The notes under the pieces were generated by a model. It was not told the DNA's origin and did no database searches. It saw nothing but the letters and a program-made list of their open reading frames with translations. From NCBI GenBank assembly GCA_018195615.1, contig JAGTPG010000002.1, positions 620,001 through 684,000 on the forward strand: a DNA stretch of 64,000 nt, in the 5' to 3' direction. Origin of the DNA: Streptomyces tuirus (lineage in GTDB: Bacteria > Actinomycetota > Actinomycetes > Streptomycetales > Streptomycetaceae). This document shows, one piece after another, positions 42,442-59,746 of this stretch. Numbering within the stretch: position 1 is the stretch's first letter; every line of letters starts with the position of its first letter. The position numbers and the translations under genes are program-made.

Positions 42442-44846
42442 TCAGCGAAGCGGCCGCCCTGTCGTCCCGGTGACCGGCGTACGCCCGTTCGCCTTCCCGG
42501 ACTGCAGGTTCCACAGGGTGCTGTACGTGCCGCCGCGCGTCACGAGTTCCTCGTGCGTACCCTGTTCGGCCACCCGTCCGCCCGGGCCCATCACATAGAT
42601 CTGGTCGGCGCCCTGGACGGTGGACAGCCGGTGGGCGATGACCACCATGGTGCGGTCCTTGCCGAACACCTGGAGGGCCTGCTGGATGACGGCCTCGGTC
42701 TCGTTGTCGACGGCGGAGGTGGCCTCGTCCAGGACGATGACGGGTGGGTCGCCCAGGATGGTGCGGGCCAGCGCGATGCGCTGCCGCTGCCCGCCGGACA
42801 GCGCGGCGCCCCGTTCACCGACCCGGGTGGCGTAGCCGTCGGGCAGGGACTCGATGAAGGCGTCCGCTCCGGCGGTGCGGGCGGCGGCGGCAACCTGGTG
42901 GTCGGTGGCGTGGAAGGTGCCGTAGCGGATGTTCTCCGCGATCGTCGCGTCGAACAGGAACGGCTCCTGCGTGACGTATCCGATGGCGCGCCGCAGGTCG
43001 GGCAGGGCCAGGGTGCGCACATCGGTGCCGTCGAGCAGCACCCGCCCGGCGTCGGGGTGGTGAAAGCGCATCAGCAGTTTGGCGACCGTGGTCTTGCCGG
43101 CGCCGCTGGCACCGACGAGCGCGGTGGTCCGGCCCGGCGGGATGAGCAGGGAGGTCTCCCGCAGCGCCGGTGGCCGGCCGGGATAGGCGAAGGTCACCTT
43201 GCGGAGTTCGATCTCTCCCTTCACCTGTCGGGCAGGCACCGGGCGGCCTCCCTCGACGGGTTCGACGGGCAGTTCCCGCAGCCGTTCCACCCGTTCCAGG
43301 GCGGTGACGGCGCGCTGGTACTGGTCGGCGGTGCTGCCCAGCCGGGACAGCTTCAGCATGGCGATGCCCGGCATCTCGATCAGCGGCCCGAACGCCGCGG
43401 TCGACAGCGTGCCGGCCAGCACGGCCCGACCGCCCAGGAGCACCGTGCCGACCAGGGCCGAACCACCGGCCAGGCGCAGGATCTGCGGCGGGATCGCCGC
43501 GGTGCGTCCGGTGGCGCGATTGGCCTCGCTGTACTCGCGGTTCAGGTCGGTGATCCGGGCGATCTCGTGGTCCTCGGTGACCGCGGACTTGATGGTGGTG
43601 TGGGCGTGGAGGTTCTCGGTCACCCGGCTGTTGAGCCGGGCGCGTTGCTCGTCGGAGGCGGCGTTGGCGGCAACCGCGCGCTCGTGGAAGCGGAAGGACA
43701 GCCAGGCGACGAGCGGGATCGGCGCGAAGGCGATCCAGGCGATCTGGGGGCGAGGAACAGGAAGGCCGGGACCAGCAGCGAGAGGCTGGCGACCATCTGG
43801 ACCACGTCGTTCATGTTCGACGCGACGAAGGTGCTGATCTGGCCGATGTCCTCGGACAGCACGGCGTTGATCCGGCTGACCCGCTCGTTCTCCAGGTCGG
43901 CCGGCGCCATTCGCTGGATGTGCTCGTAGCTGCGGGTGCGCCAGTCGTCCTCGATGTCCTGCGCCAGCCGGCGCCAGATGACACTGGCGCCGTAGCCGGT
44001 GGCCGCCATGGCGAGGCAGGCCGCTCCTGCCGCGCCGGCGAGCAGGGACAGTTGACCGGTGACGGTGGCGACGCCGAGTCCGGCCAGGGTCGCGCTGCCG
44101 CCCTTGGCGACCAGCAGCACGATCGAAGGGCTGAGGGCGAACAGCGCGATCTCCGCCATTTGCGAGAGACCGGACAGCAGGGCGGCCAGGCCGAACTTCC
44201 GTTTGTGCGGGCCGATGATGCGCCGCAGGGCGTGGCCGCGCGGCGCGGTGCCGTCCGCTTCCCGCTGGGCGCGCTCGGATGTGCGCCACGCTCGCCGGAC
44301 GACGCCGACCGTCGCGGCGGTGGCCAGCCCGAGGGTGATCAGGGGCCGGCTGAGCAGCTTCAGCAGGAAGGGGCCGCCGGCGACGGCCGCCGCCAGGGCG
44401 CCCGCGGCTCCGAGCACCTTCGGCACCCGGCTCCGGGCGCGGCCCTCGGGCGCGCGGTGCGCCGCTCGGCCACCGGGGTGGCCGGCGCCCGCGGTCTCAC
44501 TCCGCGGTGCGGCGGCGGCGCGGCCCAGCAGATCCGCGGCGCGCGCCCGCAGGGCGGCCAGGGTGCGGTGCACCGTCCGATGCAGCACCCGGGCGGCCTC
44601 GCGTGGGCTGAGGGTGTGGTCGTGCCGCAGCAGCACCCGGCCGGTGACCGGGCTGACGTGGGCTTCCTGGATGCCGGAGGCCTGCCGCAGGGACGCCTCG
44701 GTCAGCCGCGCCACGGCGGGTCTGCCCCGGACGTGGTCGACTTCCCAGCGCTGGCGGCCGGGCACGATCGAACGCGGCCGCATCCGCACTCTCGTCGGGG
44801 CATGGTGGGTCGGGGTGTCAGCGGGTGGGCTGTCGAGCAAGGCCAT
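42442..44846 (-). CDS. ABC exporter with an N-terminal ferredoxin-like (HMA-type) domain (one frameshift)
   Basis: A protein of about 801 residues. Residues about 20-95 (VRGRPAVARLTEASLRQASG, VSPVTGRVLLRHDHTLSP) look like a beta-alpha-beta-beta-alpha-beta domain of HMA type but without the CxxC metal motif. A basic Ala/Arg-rich linker follows, then the six-helix exporter domain and the ATPase: Walker A GASGAGKTT, LSGGQRQRIALARTI, Walker B VIVLDEATSAVD, switch VIAHRLS. One missing C near 43750 splits it, and the repaired length is exact. It starts 68 bases after the NRPS stop and probably exports the NRPS product. An alternative GTG start lies at 44858. Confidence 0.85.
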
Positions 44847-44914
44847 CGCCACAATCACTGGTTTCCGGCGGGTGTACCGCCAACGGCAAACATTGCTACG
44901 CCTTCGGCATACGG

Positions 44915-52604
<7,690 letters not shown>

Positions 52605-52789
52605 CGAGGAACCTCCTGTGCTGCCGGGAACCCCTGGACCCGAACGGTGGCGACCGGGCGCCATCCGTCACTCATCGTGGCAGCCATCAGGGCATATTCG
52701 GCACTTGGAGGAACAAAGCCACCCGAAGGAATGACGAACCGTGCGCCCTGCGTCGTCGCCGGGACCGTGCCGTGACCCGGCCGCGGCTC

Positions 52790-52886
52790 AGAACAGCGCT
52801 GCGACGGTGAGGGGCAGGTCACGGACGCGGCGGCCGGTGGCGTGGAAGACCGCGTTGGCGATCATCGGTGCCGCACCGCCCAGGAC
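52790..52886 (-). pseudogene. C-terminal remnant of a molybdopterin-dependent (xanthine/aldehyde oxidase-like) dehydrogenase
   Basis: About 32 codons, ending at a normal stop, read GGAAPMIANAVFHATGRRV then RDLPLTVAALF. This is the typical extreme C-terminus of large XdhA/CoxL-type subunits. Everything upstream is missing: at about 52886 the sequence changes into an unrelated ligase remnant on the other strand. It is a true truncation, not a frameshift. Confidence 0.65.
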
Positions 52887-53480
52887 CCGGAGTCGAGGTG
52901 AGACTGCTGGACGGCGCCGGCGAGGCGGTACCGGTGGGACAGGCCGGCGAGCTGTACGTGCGCAGTCGTACGGTCATGGACGGCTACCGGAACGACCCGG
53001 AGCGAACGACCGAAGTGCTGGACGAGGACGGCTGGTTCCGCACCGGCGACGTGGCCCGCCAGGACGAGAGGATTCCTGTACCTGGTCGACCGGGTCCGGG
53101 ACATCATCGTGACCGCCTCACCGCCGACAACGTCTGTTCCCGCCTGCTCGACGACTTCCTCATGGCACTCCCCGCCGTCAAGGACGCGGCCACCATCGTC
53201 CTGCCCGGCAAAGACGACAAGAAGACCGTGCACGTGGTCCTGGTGCCGCAGGATCCCGCCGCCGTCCCGGATCTCCACCAGTTGACTCGCAAGGTCGTCG
53301 ACGCGCTGGGAGACTTCTGCACGCCCCCAAGACGAACGTGCGGACTGGGTCTGTTGACCTCGGTGTGTCCGCCGGACTTGGTGGACCGGGTGGTCGCTCC
53401 CTGTGGCCGCATCGAACAGTTCGTCCATGGACACCCGGCTTCTCCCAGCAAGATCACGCCCCCTCGACGGCGAAGCTCAG
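52887..53480 (+). pseudogene. 3' remnant of an AMP-forming acyl ligase
   Basis: The readable part begins GVEVRLLDGAGEAVPVGQAG, then ELYVRSRTVMDGYRNDPERT, GWFRTGDVARQDE and ALPAVKDAATIVLPGKDD: the C-terminal third of an acyl-CoA/acyl-AMP ligase. The AMP-binding core (TSGSTG) and everything before it are absent. At least two frame changes follow (near 53075 and 53320). The nearby NRPS begins with an EntF-like C domain that may need an activated acid. This gene could be what is left of such a ligase, or unrelated debris. Confidence 0.6.
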
Positions 53481-53481
53481 G

Positions 53482-53655
53482 TCAATGGATGTGGGACCCG
53501 CCGTTGACGTCGTATGTCGCACCGGTGACATAGCCCGACTCGGCCCGGGTCAGGAAGGCGATCACGTCGGCCACGTCCTCGACGCCGCCGATGCGGCGTA
53601 CGGGAACGTCCGCGACCATGGATGCCTTGCGCTGCTCGTCCAGACCTGGGACGCG
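53482..53655 (-). pseudogene. C-terminal remnant of a short-chain dehydrogenase
   Basis: The C-terminal part reads VPVRRIGGVEDVADVIAFL, then SGYVTGATYDVNGGSHIH and a stop. This is the standard end of FabG-like SDR enzymes. The Rossmann GxxxGxG region and the YxxxK active site are missing, and the upstream sequence is unrelated. Together with the two preceding remnants it forms a cluster of truncated gene ends. The next stretch, 53656-53974, shows no convincing gene. Confidence 0.6.
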
Positions 53656-53974
53656 CACGCCTGAGCGCTGCCGGCAGGCTCCATGACGGGGATCGCCACG
53701 GCCCGGAGGCGGGGCTTTCAACGTCGGGCGTGAGCGACTCGGGTAGCAGAAGGCTCCTCGGTCCCGCGATCGACACGAGACCACGATCGGCAGATCGGGG
53801 GCCGGAGAGCGAAACACCGCCGGCTCCAGCAGGTCAGGGCCGAGGTTCCCACGAACGCGTGGCATCACGGTCACCGGCAGACACCTCTGCGTCGACCTCG
53901 GCCGCAAACGCAACGAGCAGCGAGGGGGGCTGATCGGGCCACCGGCGTCGAGGTGATCGGCACCGGCGGTCCGA

Positions 53975-54853
53975 CTATGCCTTGGCCGTCTTCATCAGCT
54001 CCACCAGGCTGGAGGCGCTGTCCGCCCCGTATCCGGCGTCCATGCCACGCCGGAACAGAGCGGCCACGGCAGCCGGCAGCGCCGTGTCGACGCCCGCGTC
54101 GGCGTTGGTGTGCAGAACGTGTTCGACGCTGGCCATGCCCATGGCCAGCCGTTCCACATCGCCGCCGTGCTCGCCGGCGTCGATGCGTTCGGCGTAGAAG
54201 GAGAGGAAGCCCGGCATCCCGGTCAGCATCTCGGTGGCGTGCGGGAGGACGTCCGACGCGGTGAGTCCGTTGGCATCGGCGAGCGCGATGGCTTGCCAGT
54301 AACCGAGCACGGACGTCCAGAACATGCCGACCACGATCTGGTACAGGAGCGCGGCCAAGCCGGGATCGTCGCCCCGGTAGTCCGTGCCGGTCAGGACCTC
54401 GAGGGTCGACCGGTGCGCCTCGAACACCTCATGCGGCCCGCTGTAGAAGGTGGACGACCCGGGCTGTCCGATGCCGGAGGGCGAGGCGATGACGCCACCG
54501 GTGAGGTGGACCCCGCCGTGTTCGGACACCCACCGCGCCGCAGCGCGGGTCTTCTCCGGGGTGTCGGAGCTGAGATTGACCAGCACCCGGCCGGCCAGGG
54601 CGTGGGAGGCCGGCTCCAGGACGGCGTACATCGCGTCGTAGTCGGTAAGGCTCAGGACGACCAGCTCATTGGCCGCCAGGGCATCTTCGGCACTCCTCGC
54701 GAGTACAGCGCCGCACGCGACGACGGCATCGGCACGGGACGCGGTGCGGTTCCAGACGGTGACCTGGTGCCCCTTGCCGAGTAAGGCGTGAACAATTGCC
54801 TGCCCCATGGGGCCGAGCCCGATGACGGTCACGGACTGCTTGCTGCCGCTCAA
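53975..54853 (-). CDS. Imine-reductase-like NAD(P)-dependent oxidoreductase
   Basis: A 292-residue enzyme of the 6-phosphogluconate/beta-hydroxyacid dehydrogenase superfamily. The N-terminal Rossmann fold has VIGLGPMGQAIVHALLGKGH and VWNRT, which suits NADPH. The C-terminal helical domain (LAALLYQIVVGMFWTSVLGYW, LSFYAERIDAGEHGGDVERL) resembles imine reductases. In that family an Asp or Tyr near the LLYQ segment helps set stereochemistry; here the segment reads YQ. TTG start at 54853 follows GGAGG. The gene is divergent from a TetR regulator that probably controls it. The substrate is unknown. Confidence 0.8.
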   Translation of the reverse strand: MSGSKQSVTVIGLGPMGQAIVHALLGKGHQVTVWNRTASRADAVVACGAVLARSAEDALAANELVVLSLTDYDAMYAVLEPASHALAGRVLVNLSSDTPEKTRAAARWVSEHGGVHLTGGVIASPSGIGQPGSSTFYSGPHEVFEAHRSTLEVLTGTDYRGDDPGLAALLYQIVVGMFWTSVLGYWQAIALADANGLTASDVLPHATEMLTGMPGFLSFYAERIDAGEHGGDVERLAMGMASVEHVLHTNADAGVDTALPAAVAALFRRGMDAGYGADSASSLVELMKTAKA

Positions 54854-54899
54854 TGGGAAGACCTCCGCGGTGTGTGCTCACAAGGACAGGAGTAAAACG

Positions 54900-54919
54900 A
54901 GTGCTCTATTCAGAGCGCT
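54900..54919. promoter_or_regulatory. TetR operator 1
   Basis: The sequence AGTGCTCTATTCAGAGCGCT is an inverted repeat (AGTGCTCT / AGAGCGCT, one mismatch, four-base spacer). It lies 47 bases upstream of the imine-reductase-like gene and 54 bases upstream of the regulator start. It shares the core CTCT-N4-AGAG with the next site. Confidence 0.7.
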
Positions 54920-54935
54920 GAGGCAATGTAGCACG

Positions 54936-54949
54936 ACTCTAAAAAGAGT
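54936..54949. promoter_or_regulatory. TetR operator 2
   Basis: ACTCTAAAAAGAGT is a perfect inverted repeat (ACTCT / AGAGT, four-base spacer) with the same CTCT-N4-AGAG core as operator 1. The two centres are 33 bases apart, about three helical turns. It lies 23 bases from the regulator start. Confidence 0.7.
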
Positions 54950-54972
54950 GTTCTAACCAGTAAGATGCGCGC

Positions 54973-55557
54973 ATGGGACAGACCAGCACCCGGGACCGGA
55001 TCGTCATCGCCGCAGCGCGCCTCCTGCAGCGCCAGGGCTATGTCGGCACGGGCATCAAGCAGATCGCCAACGAGGCGGAGGCCACACTGGGCTCCGTCTA
55101 CCACTTCTTCCCGGGTGGCAAGGAGGCCGTCGCGGTCGCCGCCATCAACTACAGCGGTGAGGAGTTTGCGGCGCTGCTCCGCGAGACGCTGGACAGCGAG
55201 GAGGATCCGGGCGCGGCCGTTGAGGCCTGTGTCCGACAACTCGCCGAGGGGCTGCGCGCGTCGGGCTGGACCGACGGCTGCCCGGTCACGGCGGCGGCGT
55301 TGGAAACCTTGGGGCCTGAATCCGAGATCCAGCAGGCATGCGCCGACGCGCTGCGCAGCTGGGAGCAGATGGTCACCGACAAGCTCCTGCGCTCCGGCTT
55401 CCAGGCCCGCGACGCCCAGGAGTTGGCGACCACCATCATCAGCGCCCTGGAAGGCGCAGAAGTGACGGCCCAGGTCAACCGCAGCGAGGAACCACTACGG
55501 GTGACAGGCCGACAGCTGGCTCGCTTGGTGGGTTCATACATGGCGTCCCGCGCGTAA
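54973..55557 (+). CDS. TetR/AcrR family repressor
   Basis: A 194-residue regulator. The N-terminal helix-turn-helix region reads TRDRIVIAAARLLQRQGYVG then IKQIANEAEATLGSVYHFFP. The all-helical ligand domain resembles the LmrA/YxaF group (GWTDGCPVTAAALETLGPE). It presumably represses itself and the divergent oxidoreductase through the two CTCT-N4-AGAG sites. The frame is intact. Confidence 0.88.
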   Translation: MGQTSTRDRIVIAAARLLQRQGYVGTGIKQIANEAEATLGSVYHFFPGGKEAVAVAAINYSGEEFAALLRETLDSEEDPGAAVEACVRQLAEGLRASGWTDGCPVTAAALETLGPESEIQQACADALRSWEQMVTDKLLRSGFQARDAQELATTIISALEGAEVTAQVNRSEEPLRVTGRQLARLVGSYMASRA

Positions 55558-55793
55558 GGACCACTTGTGATCGGGGAGACAAGCCCTCGGTCCCGGCGCT
55601 GGGCGGCGGCTGATCGGCTTGTCAGGCTCCCCGGCGGTTCACCGAATATGGCTGCTGCCCGATCGGCCCCAGATGGCCGATACGAACAACGCGAACTTCA
55701 CCCATACGCAGTTCAGTTGTTGTGCGTCCACACACAACATGCTCTGAACAGTCCCCGGCCAGAGGGACCAAACGGGGTCCTACCATGGCTCAC

Positions 55794-55825
55794 GTGGGGT
55801 GAGCGGACGCGTCGGCTCACCCCAC
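55794..55825. terminator. Hairpin terminator between the TetR and the sialidase-fold genes
   Basis: The arms 55794-55804 (GTGGGGTGAGC) and 55815-55825 (GCTCACCCCAC) pair perfectly over 11 bases with a 10-base loop. The hairpin lies seven bases past the leftward glycosidase gene's stop and could also stop transcripts from the tetR-type gene. The rest of 55558-55793 shows nothing I can name. Confidence 0.75.
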
Positions 55826-55831
55826 CTGAGG

Positions 55832-57970
55832 TCAACCTCCGGCGCCAGCAGCCCGAACGGTAGCCGAGTCCCACATCAGAGGCGTGTCGTCGAAGACCAC
55901 GGCGATCTTGATCTTCTTCCCGCCCGCGATCGTCACCGGAAGCGTCACACTGCCCTTCTGGTCCTCGTCGAACGAGACCGGGCCGAGGTCGGTGACCTTC
56001 CCGTCGGCTGCGAACACATAGGCGCGGCCCGTCGTGTTCGCGTGCAAGGCGGTGCCGGCAGGATCTGACGCCGCAGCGTCAAGTGAGACGGTGGCCTTCG
56101 CCCCGACACTGCTCGTCGCGATCAGGTTCCTGGACCGCTCGCCCTTCGTCAGGTCCGCGGAAGTGGGAGCCTGCTGGACGAGCCGCCACTCCTGCGAGCC
56201 GTCCTCGACCGCGTTCTGCAAGGTCAGCGGGGCACCTTGGGACGCGCCGGTCAGGTAGACGTTCGTGTTCTTGGCGGCCTGGAACTTGTAATACCCGTCG
56301 GCGGTCTTGATGAGGTTCCAGACGCCTGTAGGGCTGTTGTCGACCCATTGGCCGATCCTCTGGCCGACCGTCGCGTTCCCGGTCCAGATGCCCGCCATGC
56401 GGCCGCCCGACTTGTTCAGCAGCGTCGTGCCGCCCTTCGGCGCGGCCACCACGTGCCAGTACTGGGTGTCCTTGTTCGCCGCCGAGCCGGCATCCTCCAA
56501 ACGGACGTCAGGAAGGTCTCCGTTTCCGATGTTCGCGTCATTGGTCTTGCCCCGGTGCCGATCACCTGGCCGGTCTTGCGGTTCACCAGCTGGTGGTAGG
56601 CGCCCTCCGAGTGGCCGAGATCGACCTCGGCGTAAGCGATCGTCGATGTGCCCTGGTGCCGGAGGATCGAGATGCGGCCGGTGCCCTCGACGTACTGCAG
56701 GTTGCGGGTGTAGCCGGCTCCCAGGGTCGTCTGGTACTCCTTCCACACGCCGTCGCTGCGTCCGCTCTCGTTGACCCAGACGTTGCCGCTGCCGGCGGCG
56801 TTGTACACCAGGCGCCCGTCGGGAAGCCTGATGACGACCGGGCTGCCACCGGTCGCGAGGGGCGGGAGCCGGCGGCCAGGGGCAGTGAGGTGACGGGGCC
56901 GTCTGTGGAGCCCGTGTAGAACTTCAGCGGGTCGTCGGCGATGACGTACCTGGTGTTGACTCCGCCGCCCCAGTACTCGTAGGTGAGGAGCCACTTGCCG
57001 TCCGTCGTCGGGACGATGGTCGTCATGCCCGGCCGGCCGCCGCCGATCTCCGTCTTGCCGCCTCCCATGTCCTGGGTCAGTCCCGCGACATCGACGACGG
57101 GGTCGCTCCACTTCGCGCTGCGGCCGTTCCATGTCTTGTGGACGAGGATCTGGCCGTGCGAATCGGGTGCGGTGTCGTTCTCGGGGTCCGGTGTCGGCAC
57201 GCCGGTGACCGGATCGAAGCCGAGGTAGTCGTTCTCGTCCGAGTAGTAGCAGACGAGCTGGCCCTCGTGGACCATCAGGTACGGCTCCCAGAGGGGATCC
57301 ACCTGCTTGTACGTGTTCGCGGCGGCGACGTTCTTGCCGATCGCGCCCGCGCTGCCGCCCTGCCAGCCGCCTGTCGCAATGACGTTGACGACCTTCCAGG
57401 TAGTGCCTTCGTCTGTGCTGGAGTACAGGGCGATCGCCATGTCACTGCGGTCACCGTCGTTGGACGGCGTCCAGTTCGGGTCGGCTGCCTTGTGCTCGAG
57501 GTAGTAGTGGTCGTCGCCCGTCACGACACTGGCCAGGAGCAGCGTGCCCTTCTTCAGCTTGCCGACGTCCTGCGGAAGCGCGTAAAGGAACGGTGCTCCC
57601 AGTTGCTCTTGTACTTCGCGTAACGGGGATCGCGGGAGAGGTACGCCGGAGCCTTCACCTCGGACAGCGGCTGCCACGTCGATCCGTAGTCGTCGCTCTT
57701 GTAGATCGGGAGAGTCTCTCCGTCGGCGCTTCCCGTCTCCGCCACGACCGTGGCCTTCTCGAACGACGCGACGAGACGCCCGCCCGGCAGCTGCGCCGAC
57801 TTCGCGTAGATCGCGCAGTTGCCACGCCCTTTCAGGCACGGCTCGTTGCCGAGCTGGTAAAGGATCCCGCCCGTTGGGTTGTAGGCCTGCGCACCGGACA
57901 TGGGTACCGCCACCATCGCGGTTGCCGCGGCGAAGGTTCCCAGCGCCTTACCGAGCCTTCTTCTGTACAT
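55832..57970 (-). CDS. Secreted sialidase-fold (BNR) glycosidase with ricin-type lectin domain (three frameshifts)
   Basis: An exported protein of about 713 residues. ATG 57970 (MYRRRLGKALGTF) follows AGGAGG, and the signal peptide ends near AQA. The N-terminal two thirds form a BNR/sialidase-type beta-propeller with Asp-box-like segments (YKSDDYGSTW, YSSTDEGTTW). The last third has ricin-type repeats (TQYWHVV, SQEWRLV) and a C-terminal beta-rich module. Breaks near 57600, 56870 and 56550 are each repaired by one G or C. The fold and the GH43 neighbour would suit a GH93-type exo-arabinanase, but the family assignment is an inference. Confidence 0.72.
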
Positions 57971-57989
57971 AGCTCCTCCTTGGTGGATG

Positions 57990-58383
57990 CCGACGACCCT
58001 CGTCGCAGGCCGTCGGCGGGTTTGTGGTGACGAACACCCACACGTCCGCGCGCCGAACTCCAGCGCGGCCTGCGGGGTTGGAGCTGCGGTCCAGGAGGGG
58101 GACAGCTCCAGCCCGAAGTGCGGGTGCCGGTAGGCGGCGAGGACAGCTGTCGTTCTCCGGCTCCCCTGTCGACCACACCCTGATGACGGTGAACCGCTCC
58201 GCGGTCGTGGTGGTATGGGGTGCCGAACAGGACGCGGGCGGGCAGGCACAAGCCGAAGCTGTTGAACATGTCCCGGGTGCTCTTCGCGGAGCCGGACGAA
58301 CCGCCGGAGCCGCGGTCGTCGCTACACGCGGACAGTGCGACGCCGAGCAACACCGCGCTCGTCGCGGTGAGGAAGAACCCCAC
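57990..58383 (-). CDS. Small secreted lipoprotein of unknown function (several frameshifts)
   Basis: The protein starts MGFFLTATSAVLLGVALSAC, a clear lipoprotein signal (LSAC), followed by a Gly/Ser linker. Parts of the body appear in all three frames: TRDMFNSFGLCLPARVLFGT, then TTTAERFTVIRVWSTGEPEN, then RHPHFGLELSPSWTA, then DVWVFVTTNPPTACDEG. These read as one protein of roughly 125 residues if several single-base errors are allowed. I do not recognise the family. It sits just upstream of the sialidase-fold gene and may be transcribed with it. Confidence 0.5.
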
Positions 58384-58447
58384 TGCTCATGGGGACGCGA
58401 GCCCCAGTGATCCGAGCATGGTGAAGCCGGCGGTCGTACGGGGGACG

Positions 58448-59593
58448 TCACCCGCCGCCATCGAGATCGGTGCGCTGGCGGAGCACCCGAAGCTCGTGGC
58501 CGAGCAGCTGCATCTCGTACAGCTTGCCGCGCGCGTTGTTGAAGGGGCGGTGGAGCACCATCATCAGCCGGCCGTCGAAGGTGTGGAACAGCATGCCGTG
58601 ACCGCTGTCGTTCCGGACGAGCGGCCGTCGCTGGCTCCACGGCCCCCGGATGTTGCCGGACTTCGAGACGGCATAGGTCTGCACATAGAGGCCGCCGACG
58701 GTGCCGTCCGGGTTGACCAGGTTCTTTTCGTACGTCGACCACAGCATGATCAGGGAGCCGCCAGGGCTGCGGTACAGCTGCGGGCCATCGGTGACGTAGG
58801 GCGGGAGTTGGTTCGGTACGCCGCTGGGGACCTGCTCGCTGATCCAGGACGCGTCCGAGGCCTTGAACAGGTAGGTCGGATCGCCGACGGTTCCCGACAG
58901 GTCCGGAGCCAGCCGGATCGCTTCGATGGTTCCGTCGATGGTCTGCAGCCACTCGTGCGCGTACACCATCCAAGGCTTCCCGGACGGGTCGACGTAGAGC
59001 GTCCCGTCGAGGGTCATGAGGTTCTCGGGCGGAGTAGGACGCGAGGGGTCGATGACGGTGAAGGGACCCAGCAGCGAGTCGGATACAGCGATGATCGTGC
59101 CGCGCATGTAGTTCCCGATCGGGAACGGCGTACCCCATTGGCTGGGCGGTGGTATCGGAAGCGGCTTGTTCTGGTTGTGCAGAGTGGTGAACAGGTAGTA
59201 CTTGCCGCCCCACTCGTGCACCTCCGGCGCCCACCCACCGCTGGTTGCCCACAGTCCCTCCTGGTCTGCGGCCAGGAAGACCACGACGGGGCGCATCCAG
59301 TCGCGCAGGTTGCGGCTGCGGTAGACCATCGTGCCGGTGCCGTCCACACCTGATACCGACCGGTCGTTGGACGTGTAGAGGTAGTAGGTCCCGGTCTTCT
59401 CGTCGGCGACGATGAACGGGTCGTGCAGGGGCATGTCGGGGAGCCGCATGAGATCGGCGTCAGCCGCGGTCGAAGACGTCGTTGACACGCCGTCGGCGGA
59501 AGCGGACGCGGACGACGGAGACGCTGCGCCGAGGACGGCTGCGGCCGCGGCCGCGCCTGAGGCGGCGACGAAGCTGCGTCGGGATCGGGGCAT
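58448..59593 (-). CDS. Secreted GH43 family glycosidase
   Basis: A 381-residue enzyme with a five-bladed-propeller GH43 pattern: LPDMPLHDPFIVADE (catalytic Asp), WAPEVHEWGGKYYLF, TLDGTLYVDPSGKPWMVY and TDGPQLY. The N-terminus has a twin-arginine signal (MPRSRRSFVAASGAAAAAAV), so it is likely exported folded by Tat. I choose ATG 59593 because GGAAAGG lies upstream and the signal starts there. GH43 enzymes are mostly arabinofuranosidases, arabinanases or xylosidases. Two LacI regulators lie upstream in the same direction. Confidence 0.85.
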   Translation of the reverse strand: MPRSRRSFVAASGAAAAAAVLGAASPSSASASADGVSTTSSTAADADLMRLPDMPLHDPFIVADEKTGTYYLYTSNDRSVSGVDGTGTMVYRSRNLRDWMRPVVVFLAADQEGLWATSGGWAPEVHEWGGKYYLFTTLHNQNKPLPIPPPSQWGTPFPIGNYMRGTIIAVSDSLLGPFTVIDPSRPTPPENLMTLDGTLYVDPSGKPWMVYAHEWLQTIDGTIEAIRLAPDLSGTVGDPTYLFKASDASWISEQVPSGVPNQLPPYVTDGPQLYRSPGGSLIMLWSTYEKNLVNPDGTVGGLYVQTYAVSKSGNIRGPWSQRRPLVRNDSGHGMLFHTFDGRLMMVLHRPFNNARGKLYEMQLLGHELRVLRQRTDLDGGG

Positions 59594-59746
59594 GGTGGTT
59601 CGGCCTTTCCGGGAGATGTGGGAGGCGAGCGCGCCTGCTGATCCGGTGAGACGCACTCATGACGCGCCGCGTGGGCGCTTCTGGGGGTGTCGGCCTTCTC
59701 TTGCCGGGGTCCGTGATGGCCTGCGTGGGGGCTCGGGCAGTTGCGA

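Noticed and set aside
53656..53974. Possible small genes between the short-chain dehydrogenase remnant and the imine-reductase-like gene
   Set aside because: Open frames on both strands have no recognisable motif, no clear start signals and low-complexity translations.
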